The translations under genes were made by a program, and so were the position numbers. A DNA stretch of 64,000 nt from Phytoamicus setariae (GTDB lineage: Bacteria > Pseudomonadota > Alphaproteobacteria > Rhizobiales > Rhizobiaceae). Positions within the stretch are counted from its first letter, which is position 1. The number at the start of each line of letters is the position of its first letter. The notes beneath the pieces were generated by a model, which saw only the letters and a list, made by a program, of their open reading frames with translations, had not been told where the DNA came from and ran no database searches. This document shows positions 51,179 through 60,324 of the stretch, in pieces. The DNA lies in the NCBI RefSeq assembly GCF_016722925.1, contig NZ_JAEQNC010000004.1, forward strand, positions 62,001-126,000, given 5' to 3'.

Positions 51179-53964
51179 TGGCCGCACTTGCCTTCACATC
51201 GCCTCTGTTGCTGATGGCGCTTGTCGCTCTGCCGGTGATCTGGTGGCTGCTGCGGATCACACCGCCGAGGCCCGAAAAAGAGGTATTCCCTCCCTTTCGC
51301 ATTCTCCTGTCGCTGCGCAAGCGCGAGGAAACGCCCTCCACCACGCCGTGGTGGCTGATGCTCTTGCGGCTTCTGCTCGCCGCGGCGGTGATCGTGGCGC
51401 TCGCTGGCCCGGTTCTCAATCCCAATGCCGGGTTTAGCGGCATCAACGGCCCCCTGGTGATCGTCTTCGACAATAGCTGGGCCAGTGCCCCCACATTCGA
51501 CAAGCGACGGGCGACGGCCGAACTGCTGATCCGCGAGGCCGCAGACCAGGATCAGCCGGTCAGTCTGGTGTTCACGGCCAACGACACGAATGACGCCACG
51601 CCAAGGCGCGCCGACGAGGCGCTGCGCATGCTTGCAGCTGAGCGGCCCCTGCCCCTGCCCGCCAGCCGGGGCGCCGCCGCAGCCGCGCTGACTTCGGCAT
51701 TTTCTGGCCAAAAGCCCGGACTGCTGGCTTTCATCAGCGACGGCATCCGCTCGACGGACGACCCGCTGATGTATGACGCGCTCAAGGCAGTTGCGGGAAA
51801 TGACGTCCGCCTCTATGGCGACAAGAATCCCGCCGCGATGACCATTACCGGGGCGGCCAACAGTGCAGACCGCCTGACCTTGAACGCCACTCGGCTCGAC
51901 ATCGACACTCCCCAATCAGCCATCGTTTCGGCCCGCGACATGCAAGGCCGGGTTCTGGCAACGACGAGACTGGAATTTGCCGCCGGAAAAACGGATGCGA
52001 CGGCCGCTATCGAGACGCCCTTCGAACTGCGCAACGATTTTGCGCGGCTGACGATCGATGACTACGACACCGCCGCAGCCGTGCGCCTGCTCGACGACAG
52101 CTTCAAGCGCCGCAGCGTCGGCATGATTTCAGGTGAAGCGGGCGACCGCAGTCAACCCTTGCTGTCGCCGCTCTACTATATCACCCGGGCGCTTTCGCCC
52201 TTCGCCAATCTGGCGGAAGCGGTCGGCAGCGATCTGGCCACGTCCATTCCGACCATGGTGAAGGCTCACCCCTCTGTCATCATGCTCGCCGATATCGGCC
52301 GCATGCCGCCGACCGCCGAAGCTGCCTTGCGCACCTGGGTGGAAGAAGGCGGCACGCTTGTGCGGTTTGCCGGTCCGCGTCTTGCTGCTGCGCCGGCCGA
52401 AGATCCGCTCGTGCCCGTTCGCCTCAGGCAGGGCGAGCGCTCGCTCGGCGGCTCGATGTCCTGGGCAGAGCCGCAACCTCTCGACGCCTATCCGCCCACC
52501 AGCCCTTTCGCAGGTCTGGGCGCGCCCAAGGGTGTGCTTGTCAATCGCCAGGTTCTCGCCGAACCGACCAGCGACCTGCAAAACCTGACCTGGGCCAATC
52601 TCAAGGACGGAACACCGCTTGTGACCGCCCGCAAGATCGGCGCAGGCCGCATCGTCCTGTTCCATGTCAGCGCCGAGTCCTCGTGGTCCAACCTTCCGTT
52701 GTCGGGCGATTTCGTCGAGATGCTGCGCCGGATCGTGCAGATGTCGCACAGCGCATCCGGTACAGCATTGAACGCGGACGGCAAAGCTGTGCTCGCGCCC
52801 TACCGACTGCTGACCGCAGATGGCCAGCTGACGACGGAAAAGGGCCTCGCCAAGCCGATTGAAACGGCGTCCCGGCCAAAGATTTCCAGCGCCAACCCGC
52901 CCGGCCTCTATGGCAGCGAAGACGGTTTCGAAGCGCTGAACCTTTTCGACGAGACCGCAAAGCTGGAGCCATTGGCAATACCGGCTGATGTCCCCTTTGC
53001 ACTGAGCGGCTTTGCCGGCGACGGCAGTCTTTCGCTGAAACCATGGCTGCTTTCCATAGCCTTGGCCCTCGCACTGCTCGATACGATCATCATGCTGTTT
53101 CTTGGAGGCGCATTTGCGCGCCGCGGTGCAACCGCCGCAGCAATGCTGGCCGTCGCCATCTTTATGGGAGGCATAGACGCGCCTCCTGCTCGTGCTGACG
53201 ACACCCGTCCAGGCGATGCGCAATTGATGGCTCGCCTCGACAAGACCCATCTCGCCTATGTCATTACTGGCGAGGCAGAGGTGGACAGGATCTCGGAGCG
53301 TGGACTGACAGGCCTTTCCGACTACCTCTACTACCGCACCACACTCGAACCGGGGGCGCCGGTGGGTGTCGACATCGCCAGGGACGAACTGGCGGTCTTC
53401 CCGATTCTCTATTGGCCGGTGACGGCAACCGCTCCCATGCCTTCCGAAGAGACGATCAGCCGCGTCGACGCCTATATGCGCTCCGGTGGCACTGTGCTGT
53501 TTGACACCCGCGATCAGGTCTCGGCGATCACCGCAACCGGCAATGTCAGTCCAAATACCGAACGGCTGCGGACCATTCTCGCCGGCATAGACATTCCCTC
53601 GCTGGAGCCTGTGCCTTCGGACCACGTATTGACCAAGGCCTTCTACCTGCTGAAATCCTATCCGGGCCGCTATGCCGGCAGCCCTCTCTGGGTCGAGGCG
53701 CAGGCGCGCGGCAAGGCCGACCCGAACCGGCCTGCGCGCGCTGGCGACGGCGTGACGCCGGTGCTGATCACGGGCAACGATTTCGCCGGCGCCTGGGCGA
53801 TAGACGGCATGGGCGCGCCTTTGCTGCCGCTGGTGCCACCCGACGAAAACCAGCGCGAAATGGCATACAGAACCGGTGTCAACATCATGATGTACATGCT
53901 GACGGGCAACTACAAGGCTGACCAGGTGCATGTGCCGGCGTTGCTGGAACGGTTGGGCCAGTGA
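51178..53964 (+). CDS. BatA N-terminal / DUF4159 membrane protein
   Basis: A 928-residue protein. The first 80 residues (two spans, LLMALVALPVIWWLLRITPP and WLMLLRLLLAAAVIVALAGPV) are BatA-like. A VWA-type region follows in which the metal motif is broken: VIVFDNSWAS (94-103) lacks the final serine of DxSxS. A central region resembles a class I amidotransferase-like fold. A membrane pair near 620-660 precedes a signal-like stretch, and the last 230 residues (from about DAQLMARLDKTHLAYVITG) form a DUF4159 domain in the periplasm. The role is unknown; operon context points to envelope or complex assembly. Confidence 0.85.
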   Translation: MAALAFTSPLLLMALVALPVIWWLLRITPPRPEKEVFPPFRILLSLRKREETPSTTPWWLMLLRLLLAAAVIVALAGPVLNPNAGFSGINGPLVIVFDNSWASAPTFDKRRATAELLIREAADQDQPVSLVFTANDTNDATPRRADEALRMLAAERPLPLPASRGAAAAALTSAFSGQKPGLLAFISDGIRSTDDPLMYDALKAVAGNDVRLYGDKNPAAMTITGAANSADRLTLNATRLDIDTPQSAIVSARDMQGRVLATTRLEFAAGKTDATAAIETPFELRNDFARLTIDDYDTAAAVRLLDDSFKRRSVGMISGEAGDRSQPLLSPLYYITRALSPFANLAEAVGSDLATSIPTMVKAHPSVIMLADIGRMPPTAEAALRTWVEEGGTLVRFAGPRLAAAPAEDPLVPVRLRQGERSLGGSMSWAEPQPLDAYPPTSPFAGLGAPKGVLVNRQVLAEPTSDLQNLTWANLKDGTPLVTARKIGAGRIVLFHVSAESSWSNLPLSGDFVEMLRRIVQMSHSASGTALNADGKAVLAPYRLLTADGQLTTEKGLAKPIETASRPKISSANPPGLYGSEDGFEALNLFDETAKLEPLAIPADVPFALSGFAGDGSLSLKPWLLSIALALALLDTIIMLFLGGAFARRGATAAAMLAVAIFMGGIDAPPARADDTRPGDAQLMARLDKTHLAYVITGEAEVDRISERGLTGLSDYLYYRTTLEPGAPVGVDIARDELAVFPILYWPVTATAPMPSEETISRVDAYMRSGGTVLFDTRDQVSAITATGNVSPNTERLRTILAGIDIPSLEPVPSDHVLTKAFYLLKSYPGRYAGSPLWVEAQARGKADPNRPARAGDGVTPVLITGNDFAGAWAIDGMGAPLLPLVPPDENQREMAYRTGVNIMMYMLTGNYKADQVHVPALLERLGQ

Positions 53965-53965
53965 G

Positions 53966-56035
53966 ATGACACTGATTTTCGAACCACTTCTCCCGCTCTT
54001 TCTGATCGCCATACTGGCAGCGATCGCCCTGACACTGTCGGCCTTCGGGCTTTATCGACGCCAGCGCGGCGCGGTGTTGCGGGCAATTGCGCTACTGTTG
54101 CTGGTCGGTGCGCTTGCCAATCCGGTTTTTCACAGCGAGGAACGCGAAGCCTTGTCGACTGTGGTGGCGATCGCCGCCGACCGCAGCCACAGCCAGGAGG
54201 TCGGCCCGCGCAGGGAGCAGACCGACAAGGCCATCGCCGCACTCAAGGATGCACTCGGCCGCTACAAGGGTATCGAGACCCGCGTCATCGACGCAAGCGC
54301 CCTTCAGACCACGGACACACCGTGGACCCGGATCTTCTCCAGCCTTGCCAGCGCGCTCGAGGACGTGCCGCCATCACGCATCGGCGCAGTCATCGCCGTT
54401 ACCGACGGCCAGGTGCACGACGTGCCTGAAGACGGCAAGGTCAAGGGCATCGACGCGCCTGTCCATGGATTGATCACCGGTCATGAAGGCGAATTCGACC
54501 GCCGGATCCAGATAGTCAAGGCGCCGCGCTTCGGCATCGTCGGCCGCGATCTCGAAATGTCGCTCCGTGTCGTGGACGATGGTGGCCAGCAGGCCGCACC
54601 GGCCGAAATCACCATCAGGATCAATGGCGAAATCGTCAACCGCCTGGATACGGCCCCTGGCGTGACCCGGACGGCACGTTTCCGGCTGGCGCGCGCTGGC
54701 AGCAACATCGTGGAAATCTCCGTCGCCGAAATCGATGACGAGGTTACCGGCATCAACAACCGTGTCGTCCAGACCATCGACGGGATTCGTGAAAATCTCC
54801 GCGTGCTGCTGGTGTCGGGCGAGCCCCATGCCGGCGAACGCGCCTGGCGAAACCTGCTGAAATCCGATGCCTCGGTGGACCTGGTTCACTTCACCATTCT
54901 CAGGCCACCGGAAAAGCAGGACGGCACGCCGATCAACGAGCTTTCGCTGATCGCCTTTCCCACCCGCGAACTGTTCGTCGAAAAGATCAAGGACTTCGAC
55001 CTGATCATCTTCGACCGATACCAGCACCGGGGCGTGCTGCCGATCCTCTATTACGACAACATCGCGCAGTATGTGCGCGAAGGTGGAGCGCTGCTGCTTG
55101 TCTCCGGCCCGGAACATGCAGGCAGCGAATCGCTCGCCTATACGCCGCTCGAATCCGTTCTGCCAGCCAGCCCCACCGGCAGCATGAACGAGAAGGCATT
55201 CTTTCCCCGACTCTCCGAGGTTGGGGCAAAACATCCGGTCACGCGCGGCCTGCAAGGCGCCCAAAGCGAGCCGCCGCACTGGGGACGCTGGTTCCGCTCG
55301 GTCGGCGTCAGGGCGCCCGAAGGCAATGTCGTCATGGATGGGCCGGACGAGTCGCCGCTGCTGGTGCTGTCGCATAATGGCGAAGGCCGCGTGGCCATGC
55401 TGCTATCGGACAATGGCTGGCTCTGGGCACGTGGTTTCGAGGGCGGCGGCCCGCATGTCGACCTCTATCGACGTATCGCCCACTGGCTAATGAAGGAGCC
55501 GGCGCTGGAGGAAGAGGCGCTGACGGCGCGATCGCTCGGCCGCGAAATCGAGATCACCCGCCAGACCCTGGGCAAGACCGCCGAGAAGGCGATCGTCAGG
55601 AAGCCGGACGGAACGATTGCTGAGGTGACGCTTACACCCTCAGAGCCCGGATTGTTCCGCGGCACGCTGAAGACGACCGCCAACGGCCTGTACGAAGTCT
55701 CCAACGACGATTTCTCGACCCTCGTTCATGTCGGCGCTGTCGATGCGCCGGAGTTCCGCGAGATGGTTTCGACCACCGAGAAGCTCGCGCCCGTCGCCAA
55801 AGCCACCAAGGGCGTTGTGAAACGGCTGGACGACGGAAACGGCGGCATCACCTTGCCCCAGATCCTCACCGTGCGCGGACAGGTGCGGCTGGACGATCCG
55901 GACCGCATGGTCATCCGGATGACGGACGAGACCGCACTGAAGGGCATCTCTTCGCTGCCGCTGTTCTCCGGTCTGCTTGGCCTTGGACTGCTGCTGCTCG
56001 CGATTGCTTCGACGTGGTGGCGCGAAGGGCGATAA
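53966..56035 (+). CDS. Large membrane VWA-like protein of the MoxR operon
   Basis: A 689-residue protein from ATG 53966, two bases after the previous stop. Two N-terminal spans (about 9-50) lead to a VWA-like region with intact metal-binding motif DRSHS (72-76) and TDG (146-148). A beta-sandwich stretch and an amidotransferase-like domain (ENLRVLLVSGEPHAGERAWRN and YVREGGALLLVSGPEHAG) follow, and one C-terminal span ends at TWWREGR. It completes the MoxR-DUF58-BatA/DUF4159 set; the intact site here contrasts with the broken one upstream. Confidence 0.8.
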   Translation: MTLIFEPLLPLFLIAILAAIALTLSAFGLYRRQRGAVLRAIALLLLVGALANPVFHSEEREALSTVVAIAADRSHSQEVGPRREQTDKAIAALKDALGRYKGIETRVIDASALQTTDTPWTRIFSSLASALEDVPPSRIGAVIAVTDGQVHDVPEDGKVKGIDAPVHGLITGHEGEFDRRIQIVKAPRFGIVGRDLEMSLRVVDDGGQQAAPAEITIRINGEIVNRLDTAPGVTRTARFRLARAGSNIVEISVAEIDDEVTGINNRVVQTIDGIRENLRVLLVSGEPHAGERAWRNLLKSDASVDLVHFTILRPPEKQDGTPINELSLIAFPTRELFVEKIKDFDLIIFDRYQHRGVLPILYYDNIAQYVREGGALLLVSGPEHAGSESLAYTPLESVLPASPTGSMNEKAFFPRLSEVGAKHPVTRGLQGAQSEPPHWGRWFRSVGVRAPEGNVVMDGPDESPLLVLSHNGEGRVAMLLSDNGWLWARGFEGGGPHVDLYRRIAHWLMKEPALEEEALTARSLGREIEITRQTLGKTAEKAIVRKPDGTIAEVTLTPSEPGLFRGTLKTTANGLYEVSNDDFSTLVHVGAVDAPEFREMVSTTEKLAPVAKATKGVVKRLDDGNGGITLPQILTVRGQVRLDDPDRMVIRMTDETALKGISSLPLFSGLLGLGLLLLAIASTWWREGR

Positions 56036-56107
56036 CGTCGTGGGTCTGGCCATACGACGGTCCCTGCCCGAGCACGCCGGAAATAGCCCGTCCGGCATGG
56101 TCAGATT

Positions 56108-56647
56108 TCAGGCAACCGCCTTGGCCGTGGCCATCATCTCGCCGTCGCACTTGCGCCAGCCGATTTTGCCCTTGAGCCGCGCATGGACGCCGTCTGCATA
56201 GGGCACCACAAGCACCCGCCCCGGATCGACCGGCGCTGGAAACACCAGTGCGCCATAGGAGACCCGTTCAAAACCGAGCTGCATGTAATAGGGCGGATCG
56301 CCAACAAGAATGGTGGCTTCCGAGCCATGCCTGCGCGCCGCTTCCACCGCGATCCGAACAAGCTCGCGACCGATGCCCATGTTCTTGTGCGACGGCCGGA
56401 CCGCCAGCGGACCCAACAGGTGTCCCTTGACGCCACCGGCAAGCACCGGCGTCATCCGCACCGATGCAATGGTCTCGCCCCGGTCAGCGCAGATAAAGGA
56501 CAACGAAGCGTCATGCGGACCCTGCTCGCGAATACGCGCTGCTGCCCGCGCAAAACGGCCTGGCCCGAAGGCTTCTTCATTGATGAGTTCGATAGCGGCG
56601 TCATGCGACGCGTCTTCCGTCAGGTAGACAAGATCATGCTTTTTCAT
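56108..56647 (-). CDS. GNAT-family N-acetyltransferase (YhbS-like)
   Basis: A 179-residue acetyltransferase. The acetyl-CoA loop is LAVRPSHKNMGIGRELVRIA, preceded by VKGHLLGPL and followed by GDPPYYMQLGFERVSYG, as in YhbS. ATG 56647 is used because the upstream TTG at 56662 has no better site. The acceptor substrate is unknown. It converges on the MoxR operon 3' end, 72 bases away. Confidence 0.85.
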   Translation of the reverse strand: MKKHDLVYLTEDASHDAAIELINEEAFGPGRFARAAARIREQGPHDASLSFICADRGETIASVRMTPVLAGGVKGHLLGPLAVRPSHKNMGIGRELVRIAVEAARRHGSEATILVGDPPYYMQLGFERVSYGALVFPAPVDPGRVLVVPYADGVHARLKGKIGWRKCDGEMMATAKAVA

Positions 56648-56897
56648 GGAAAGGACACGCAATTTTCGACTGACAATAACGATGATGCCGGCGCGCGTTC
56701 AGCGGCTGGCGAAAAAGCTTCATCGTGGTCGTCGTAGCAATGTCATGCCTGGAAAGGCCCCATCGTTTATTAGGTGAAAGCGCGATAGCAGGAAAATTCT
56801 TGTTCGCCAAGTCCTAAAACGCACTGTTCAACAAATCGGCTCTCGTAAAAGCCCCGGCTGACTGCGACATTAGCAGCAATTCAAAAGGAGAATTTTC

Positions 56898-57851
56898 ATG
56901 GGGCTGTTGGTTGACGGCGTCTGGCATGACGTTTGGTACGATACGAAGACATCGGACGGGCAATTCGTTCGCGCGGCGTCGCAATTCCGCAACTTCATCA
57001 CGCCGGATGGATCGGCCGGCCCTACCGGCAAGGCGGGCTTCAAGGCCGAGAGTGGTCGTTATCACCTCTATGTTTCCTACGCCTGCCCCTGGGCGCACCG
57101 GACCCTGATCTTCCGCATTCTCAAGGGGCTGGCGGACCACATTTCCGTTTCTGTCGTCCATCCGCTGATGCTCGAAAAAGGCTGGGTCTTCCACGAGGAG
57201 AACGGCGCTACGCCCGATCACCTGTTTGGCTCTGCCACACTTGCCGATATCTATCTGCGCGCCGACCCCACCTATTCCGGCCGCGTAACCGTACCCGTGC
57301 TCTGGGACAAGCATACCGGCACCATCGTTTCCAATGAATCGGCTGAAATCATCCGCATGTTCAATTCCGCTTTCGACGGCCTGACCGGCAATGAACTGGA
57401 CTTCTATCCCGAAGACCTGCGAAACGAGATCGATGAGCTGAACAGCTATATCTACGACTCCGTCAACAATGGCGTCTACAAGTGCGGCTTCGCAACCAGC
57501 CAGGCAGCTTACGAGCGGAGCTTCGACTCTCTGTTTGCAGCGCTCGACAAGCTCGAAAGACGGCTGGAGGGTCACAGATACCTGGTCGGCGACCGACTGA
57601 CTGAAGCGGACTGGCGCCTGTTTACGACACTCATCCGTTTCGATGCCGTCTATGTCGGCCATTTCAAATGCAACAGGCAGCGCATCGTCGACTACCGGAA
57701 TCTACAGCGCTATCTGAACGAGCTTTACTTGATGCCGGGCATCAGAAAGACGGTAAACTTCGATCATATCAAGCGGCACTATTATGGTAGCCACAAGACA
57801 ATAAATCCGAATGGCATCGTACCGCTGGGGCCGCAACTCAATATCGGATAA
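56898..57851 (+). CDS. Glutathionyl-hydroquinone reductase (YqjG/Xi-class GST)
   Basis: A 317-residue soluble enzyme. SYACPWAHRTLIFRILKGL carries the catalytic Cys (C63) in the CPWAHR motif of the Xi class. VPVLWDKHTGTIVSNESAEIIRMFN is the glutathione site and LVGDRLTEADWRLFTTLIRFD the helical domain signature. These enzymes remove glutathione from glutathionyl-hydroquinones in quinone detoxification. AAAGGAG precedes ATG 56898. It is a single gene; the 250 bp before it carries no gene. Confidence 0.9.
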   Translation: MGLLVDGVWHDVWYDTKTSDGQFVRAASQFRNFITPDGSAGPTGKAGFKAESGRYHLYVSYACPWAHRTLIFRILKGLADHISVSVVHPLMLEKGWVFHEENGATPDHLFGSATLADIYLRADPTYSGRVTVPVLWDKHTGTIVSNESAEIIRMFNSAFDGLTGNELDFYPEDLRNEIDELNSYIYDSVNNGVYKCGFATSQAAYERSFDSLFAALDKLERRLEGHRYLVGDRLTEADWRLFTTLIRFDAVYVGHFKCNRQRIVDYRNLQRYLNELYLMPGIRKTVNFDHIKRHYYGSHKTINPNGIVPLGPQLNIG

Positions 57852-58085
57852 TTTACGGCTTCGCCCCGCAATTTTGAGTATTCTCCGAAGAAGCCGACCG
57901 AGAGCTTTTCGATTTCGTTCGTATTTTCCTTTCTTGAAGCAAGGCAAAATGAAACGAAAGCCCACTCAACTATCTAAAATTGCTGTAACTTCAGAATGTT
58001 ATGATAAACTTTCATTAACAGAGCAGGCGTAGAATCCGCCTCCAGCACCGATAAAACAATTCGTTTCGGTAGCCTGGGGGCAAAT

Positions 58086-59792
58086 ATGGCAATACTGGGT
58101 TTTGGCAGTCATGATGCGTCAAGTGAAATGGAAGCTATCGGCGCTTCGCAAGCAGTAATCAAATTCACCTTGGAAGGCATTATTCTCGACGCGAACGCAA
58201 ATTTCTGCCAGGCGCTGGGCTATGATCTCAAGGAAATAGTCGGCAAGCATCATTCGATGTTCGTCGACCCAGACTATGCCAAGAGCCAGGAGTATCGTGA
58301 CTTCTGGGCGAACCTGAAGTCCGGCAAGTTCGACCGCCGCCAATACAAGCGGTTTGGCAAAGGCGGCAAAATGCTCTGGATCGAGGCTTCCTACAATCCG
58401 GTGCTCAAGAACGGCAAGCCGGTGAAGGTGATCAAGATCGCCACCGACATTACCGAAGCCAAGCACCAGGCCTTGGAAGACGCCAGCAAGTTGGACGCGA
58501 TTTCCCGCTCTCAGGCGGTCATCGAATTCACGCCCGCGGGCATTATCCTGAATGCAAACGATAATTTCTGCGGTGCATTGGGCTACGGCCGCGATGAGAT
58601 CGTCGGCAAGCATCATTCCATGTTCTGCGATCGCGATTATGTGAAGACCGAGGACTACCGCATCTTCTGGCAGCGGCTGGCCAATGGCGAGTTCTTTTCC
58701 AACGAGTATGTGCGCTTCAGCAAGACCGGCGCAGCAGTGTGGATCCAGGCAGCCTACAATCCTATTTTCGACGACGCCGGTAAGGTCACCAAGGTGGTGA
58801 AATTTGCCACCGACGTCAGCCAGCGCATGAACGCCGTCGACAAGCTCGGTAGCGCAATTTCGCAAATCGCCCATGGCAATCTCACAGCCAGCATCGACCA
58901 GCCGCTGGTGCCGAGCATGGAGAAAATCCGCAACGATTTCAACGCGGCGGCAGCCAAATTGCGTTCTACGGTGCAAGGCATTCTCGAGAATGCCGGTGTG
59001 ATCTCCAACAACGCCCAGCATCTGCAGGACGCATCGGGCACAATTGCCAAGCGCACCGAACAACAGGCAGCCTCGGTTGAGGAAACGGCCGCAGCGCTCG
59101 AGGAAGTCACCACCACGGTTGCCGATTCATCGCAGCGTGCCGTCGAAGCCGGCCAACTGGTCGTCGCCACAAGGATTGCGGCGGAAAAATCGGGGCAAGT
59201 TGTCCAGACCGCGATCCAGGCAATGGAGCGGATCGAGAACTCCTCCAAGGAAATCAGCAACATTATCGGCGTCATCGATGAAATCGCCTTCCAGACCAAT
59301 CTGCTGGCGCTGAATGCTGGCGTGGAGGCGGCCCGCGCTGGCGAATCCGGCAAGGGCTTTGCCGTCGTCGCCCAGGAAGTACGTGAACTCGCACAGCGTT
59401 CGGCGAAGGCGGCAAAGGAGATCAAGGCGCTGATCAACATCTCCTCGCAGCAGGTCGATACCGGGGTGACGCTCGTCAACCAGACCGGTGTCGCACTCAC
59501 CGAAATCGTCGGCCAGGTGGCGCGCATCGATCATAACGTATCGGCTATCGTCGATGCGGCCAAGCAACAGGCGATCGGCTTGAAGGAGATCAACAGCGCG
59601 GTCAACCTCATCGATCAGGGCACGCAGCAGAATGCGGCCATGGTCGAGGAGTCCAATGCGGCCAGCGACACGCTCGCCAATGAAGTCCAGTCGCTGATCG
59701 ATCAGCTGCGGCAGTTCCAGGTTGACAACGATCTGGACCATCATGGCGGAACGCACAGTCGGCATGCACCGCGCCTCAGCGTGGTGCATTGA
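58086..59792 (+). CDS. Soluble tandem-PAS methyl-accepting chemotaxis protein
   Basis: A 568-residue receptor without any membrane span or signal peptide. Two PAS domains (about 15-125 and 135-250) are similar to each other: each has QAVI.FT..GIIL.AN.NFC and GKHHSMF. A short HAMP-like linker leads to an MCP signalling domain (about 300-540) whose tip reads IDEIAFQTNLLALNAGVEAARAGE. No CheR/CheB tether pentapeptide is seen at the C-terminus. Such cytosolic receptors (AerC/TlpS-like) commonly sense redox or metabolic state through PAS-bound haem or FAD. An AT-rich 234-bp spacer upstream holds its promoter. Confidence 0.9.
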   Translation: MAILGFGSHDASSEMEAIGASQAVIKFTLEGIILDANANFCQALGYDLKEIVGKHHSMFVDPDYAKSQEYRDFWANLKSGKFDRRQYKRFGKGGKMLWIEASYNPVLKNGKPVKVIKIATDITEAKHQALEDASKLDAISRSQAVIEFTPAGIILNANDNFCGALGYGRDEIVGKHHSMFCDRDYVKTEDYRIFWQRLANGEFFSNEYVRFSKTGAAVWIQAAYNPIFDDAGKVTKVVKFATDVSQRMNAVDKLGSAISQIAHGNLTASIDQPLVPSMEKIRNDFNAAAAKLRSTVQGILENAGVISNNAQHLQDASGTIAKRTEQQAASVEETAAALEEVTTTVADSSQRAVEAGQLVVATRIAAEKSGQVVQTAIQAMERIENSSKEISNIIGVIDEIAFQTNLLALNAGVEAARAGESGKGFAVVAQEVRELAQRSAKAAKEIKALINISSQQVDTGVTLVNQTGVALTEIVGQVARIDHNVSAIVDAAKQQAIGLKEINSAVNLIDQGTQQNAAMVEESNAASDTLANEVQSLIDQLRQFQVDNDLDHHGGTHSRHAPRLSVVH

Positions 59793-59803
59793 CCATCAGG
59801 CGT

Positions 59804-60295
59804 TTACCAGAGTTCGTCATAATCTGCGGCGCCTGAAAGCTCCTTCAGGCGCCGCAGCGTTGCCGACGTTGTTCCCGCCGGCAGCGCATCGAGCGCAAAG
59901 AAGCCGCTTTCGACGATCTCCCTATCCCTGAGGCGCGGCGCGGTCTGCCGCACCCTGCAACGGAAGAACACCACGTGGTCGCGCTTGGAAGTTCGGCTGT
60001 TGAAATAGACATGAATGAGTTCGGCCGGTGCGGTCAGTTCGAGGTTGCCCTCCTCGCGCAGTTCTTTCTTCAATGCCTGCCTGACGGTTTCGCCCCGCTC
60101 GACACCGCCGCCGGGCATGTGCCAGCCGGGGATGTAGGAATGCCTGACGAGGAAAATCCGTCCCTGATCATCAAAGCAGGCAGCGCGCACGCCAATGGTC
60201 ATGCCCTTGATGAAAAAATAGGCCGTATGGGCGACGCGCGTAAGGATCCGATACCTGAGCGCACTCATTTCAGGAGGCGTGACTTCATCGCTCAT
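59804..60295 (-). CDS. NUDIX hydrolase
   Basis: A 163-residue enzyme of the Nudix superfamily. HMPGGGVERGETVRQALKKELREEGNLEL is the NUDIX box (read in parts, about 64-92) with the REExGN ending slightly altered in the last residues. The N-terminal MTIGVRAACFDDQGRIFLVRH strand is standard for nucleotide-sugar or (d)NDP-type substrates. It starts 29 bp from the divergent metallophosphoesterase, so the two likely share a promoter region. Confidence 0.85.
   Translation of the reverse strand: MSDEVTPPEMSALRYRILTRVAHTAYFFIKGMTIGVRAACFDDQGRIFLVRHSYIPGWHMPGGGVERGETVRQALKKELREEGNLELTAPAELIHVYFNSRTSKRDHVVFFRCRVRQTAPRLRDREIVESGFFALDALPAGTTSATLRRLKELSGAADYDELW
59824..59857. terminator. 14-bp perfect hairpin inside the NUDIX 3' coding end
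   Basis: CTGCGGCGCCTGAA (59824-59837) and TTCAGGCGCCGCAG (59844-59857) pair perfectly around a 6-nt loop, 32 nt past the chemoreceptor stop and within codons for LRRLKELSGAA of the convergent NUDIX gene. There is no T-run, so a factor-dependent pause or mRNA end protection is as likely as intrinsic termination. Confidence 0.5.
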
Positions 60296-60324
60296 CGCTA
60301 TTGCCCCACTCCTGCGGAAACCCT

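Noticed and set aside
52129-54012. A 627-codon minus-strand frame opposite the BatA/DUF4159 gene
   Set aside because: No recognisable domain, no ribosome site, and fully covered by a plus-strand gene with membrane and DUF4159 features.
57852-58085. The AT-rich spacer before the chemoreceptor as a small gene or mobile remnant
   Set aside because: Its short frames (for example 57811-58032) have no domain or ribosome site; it reads as a promoter region.
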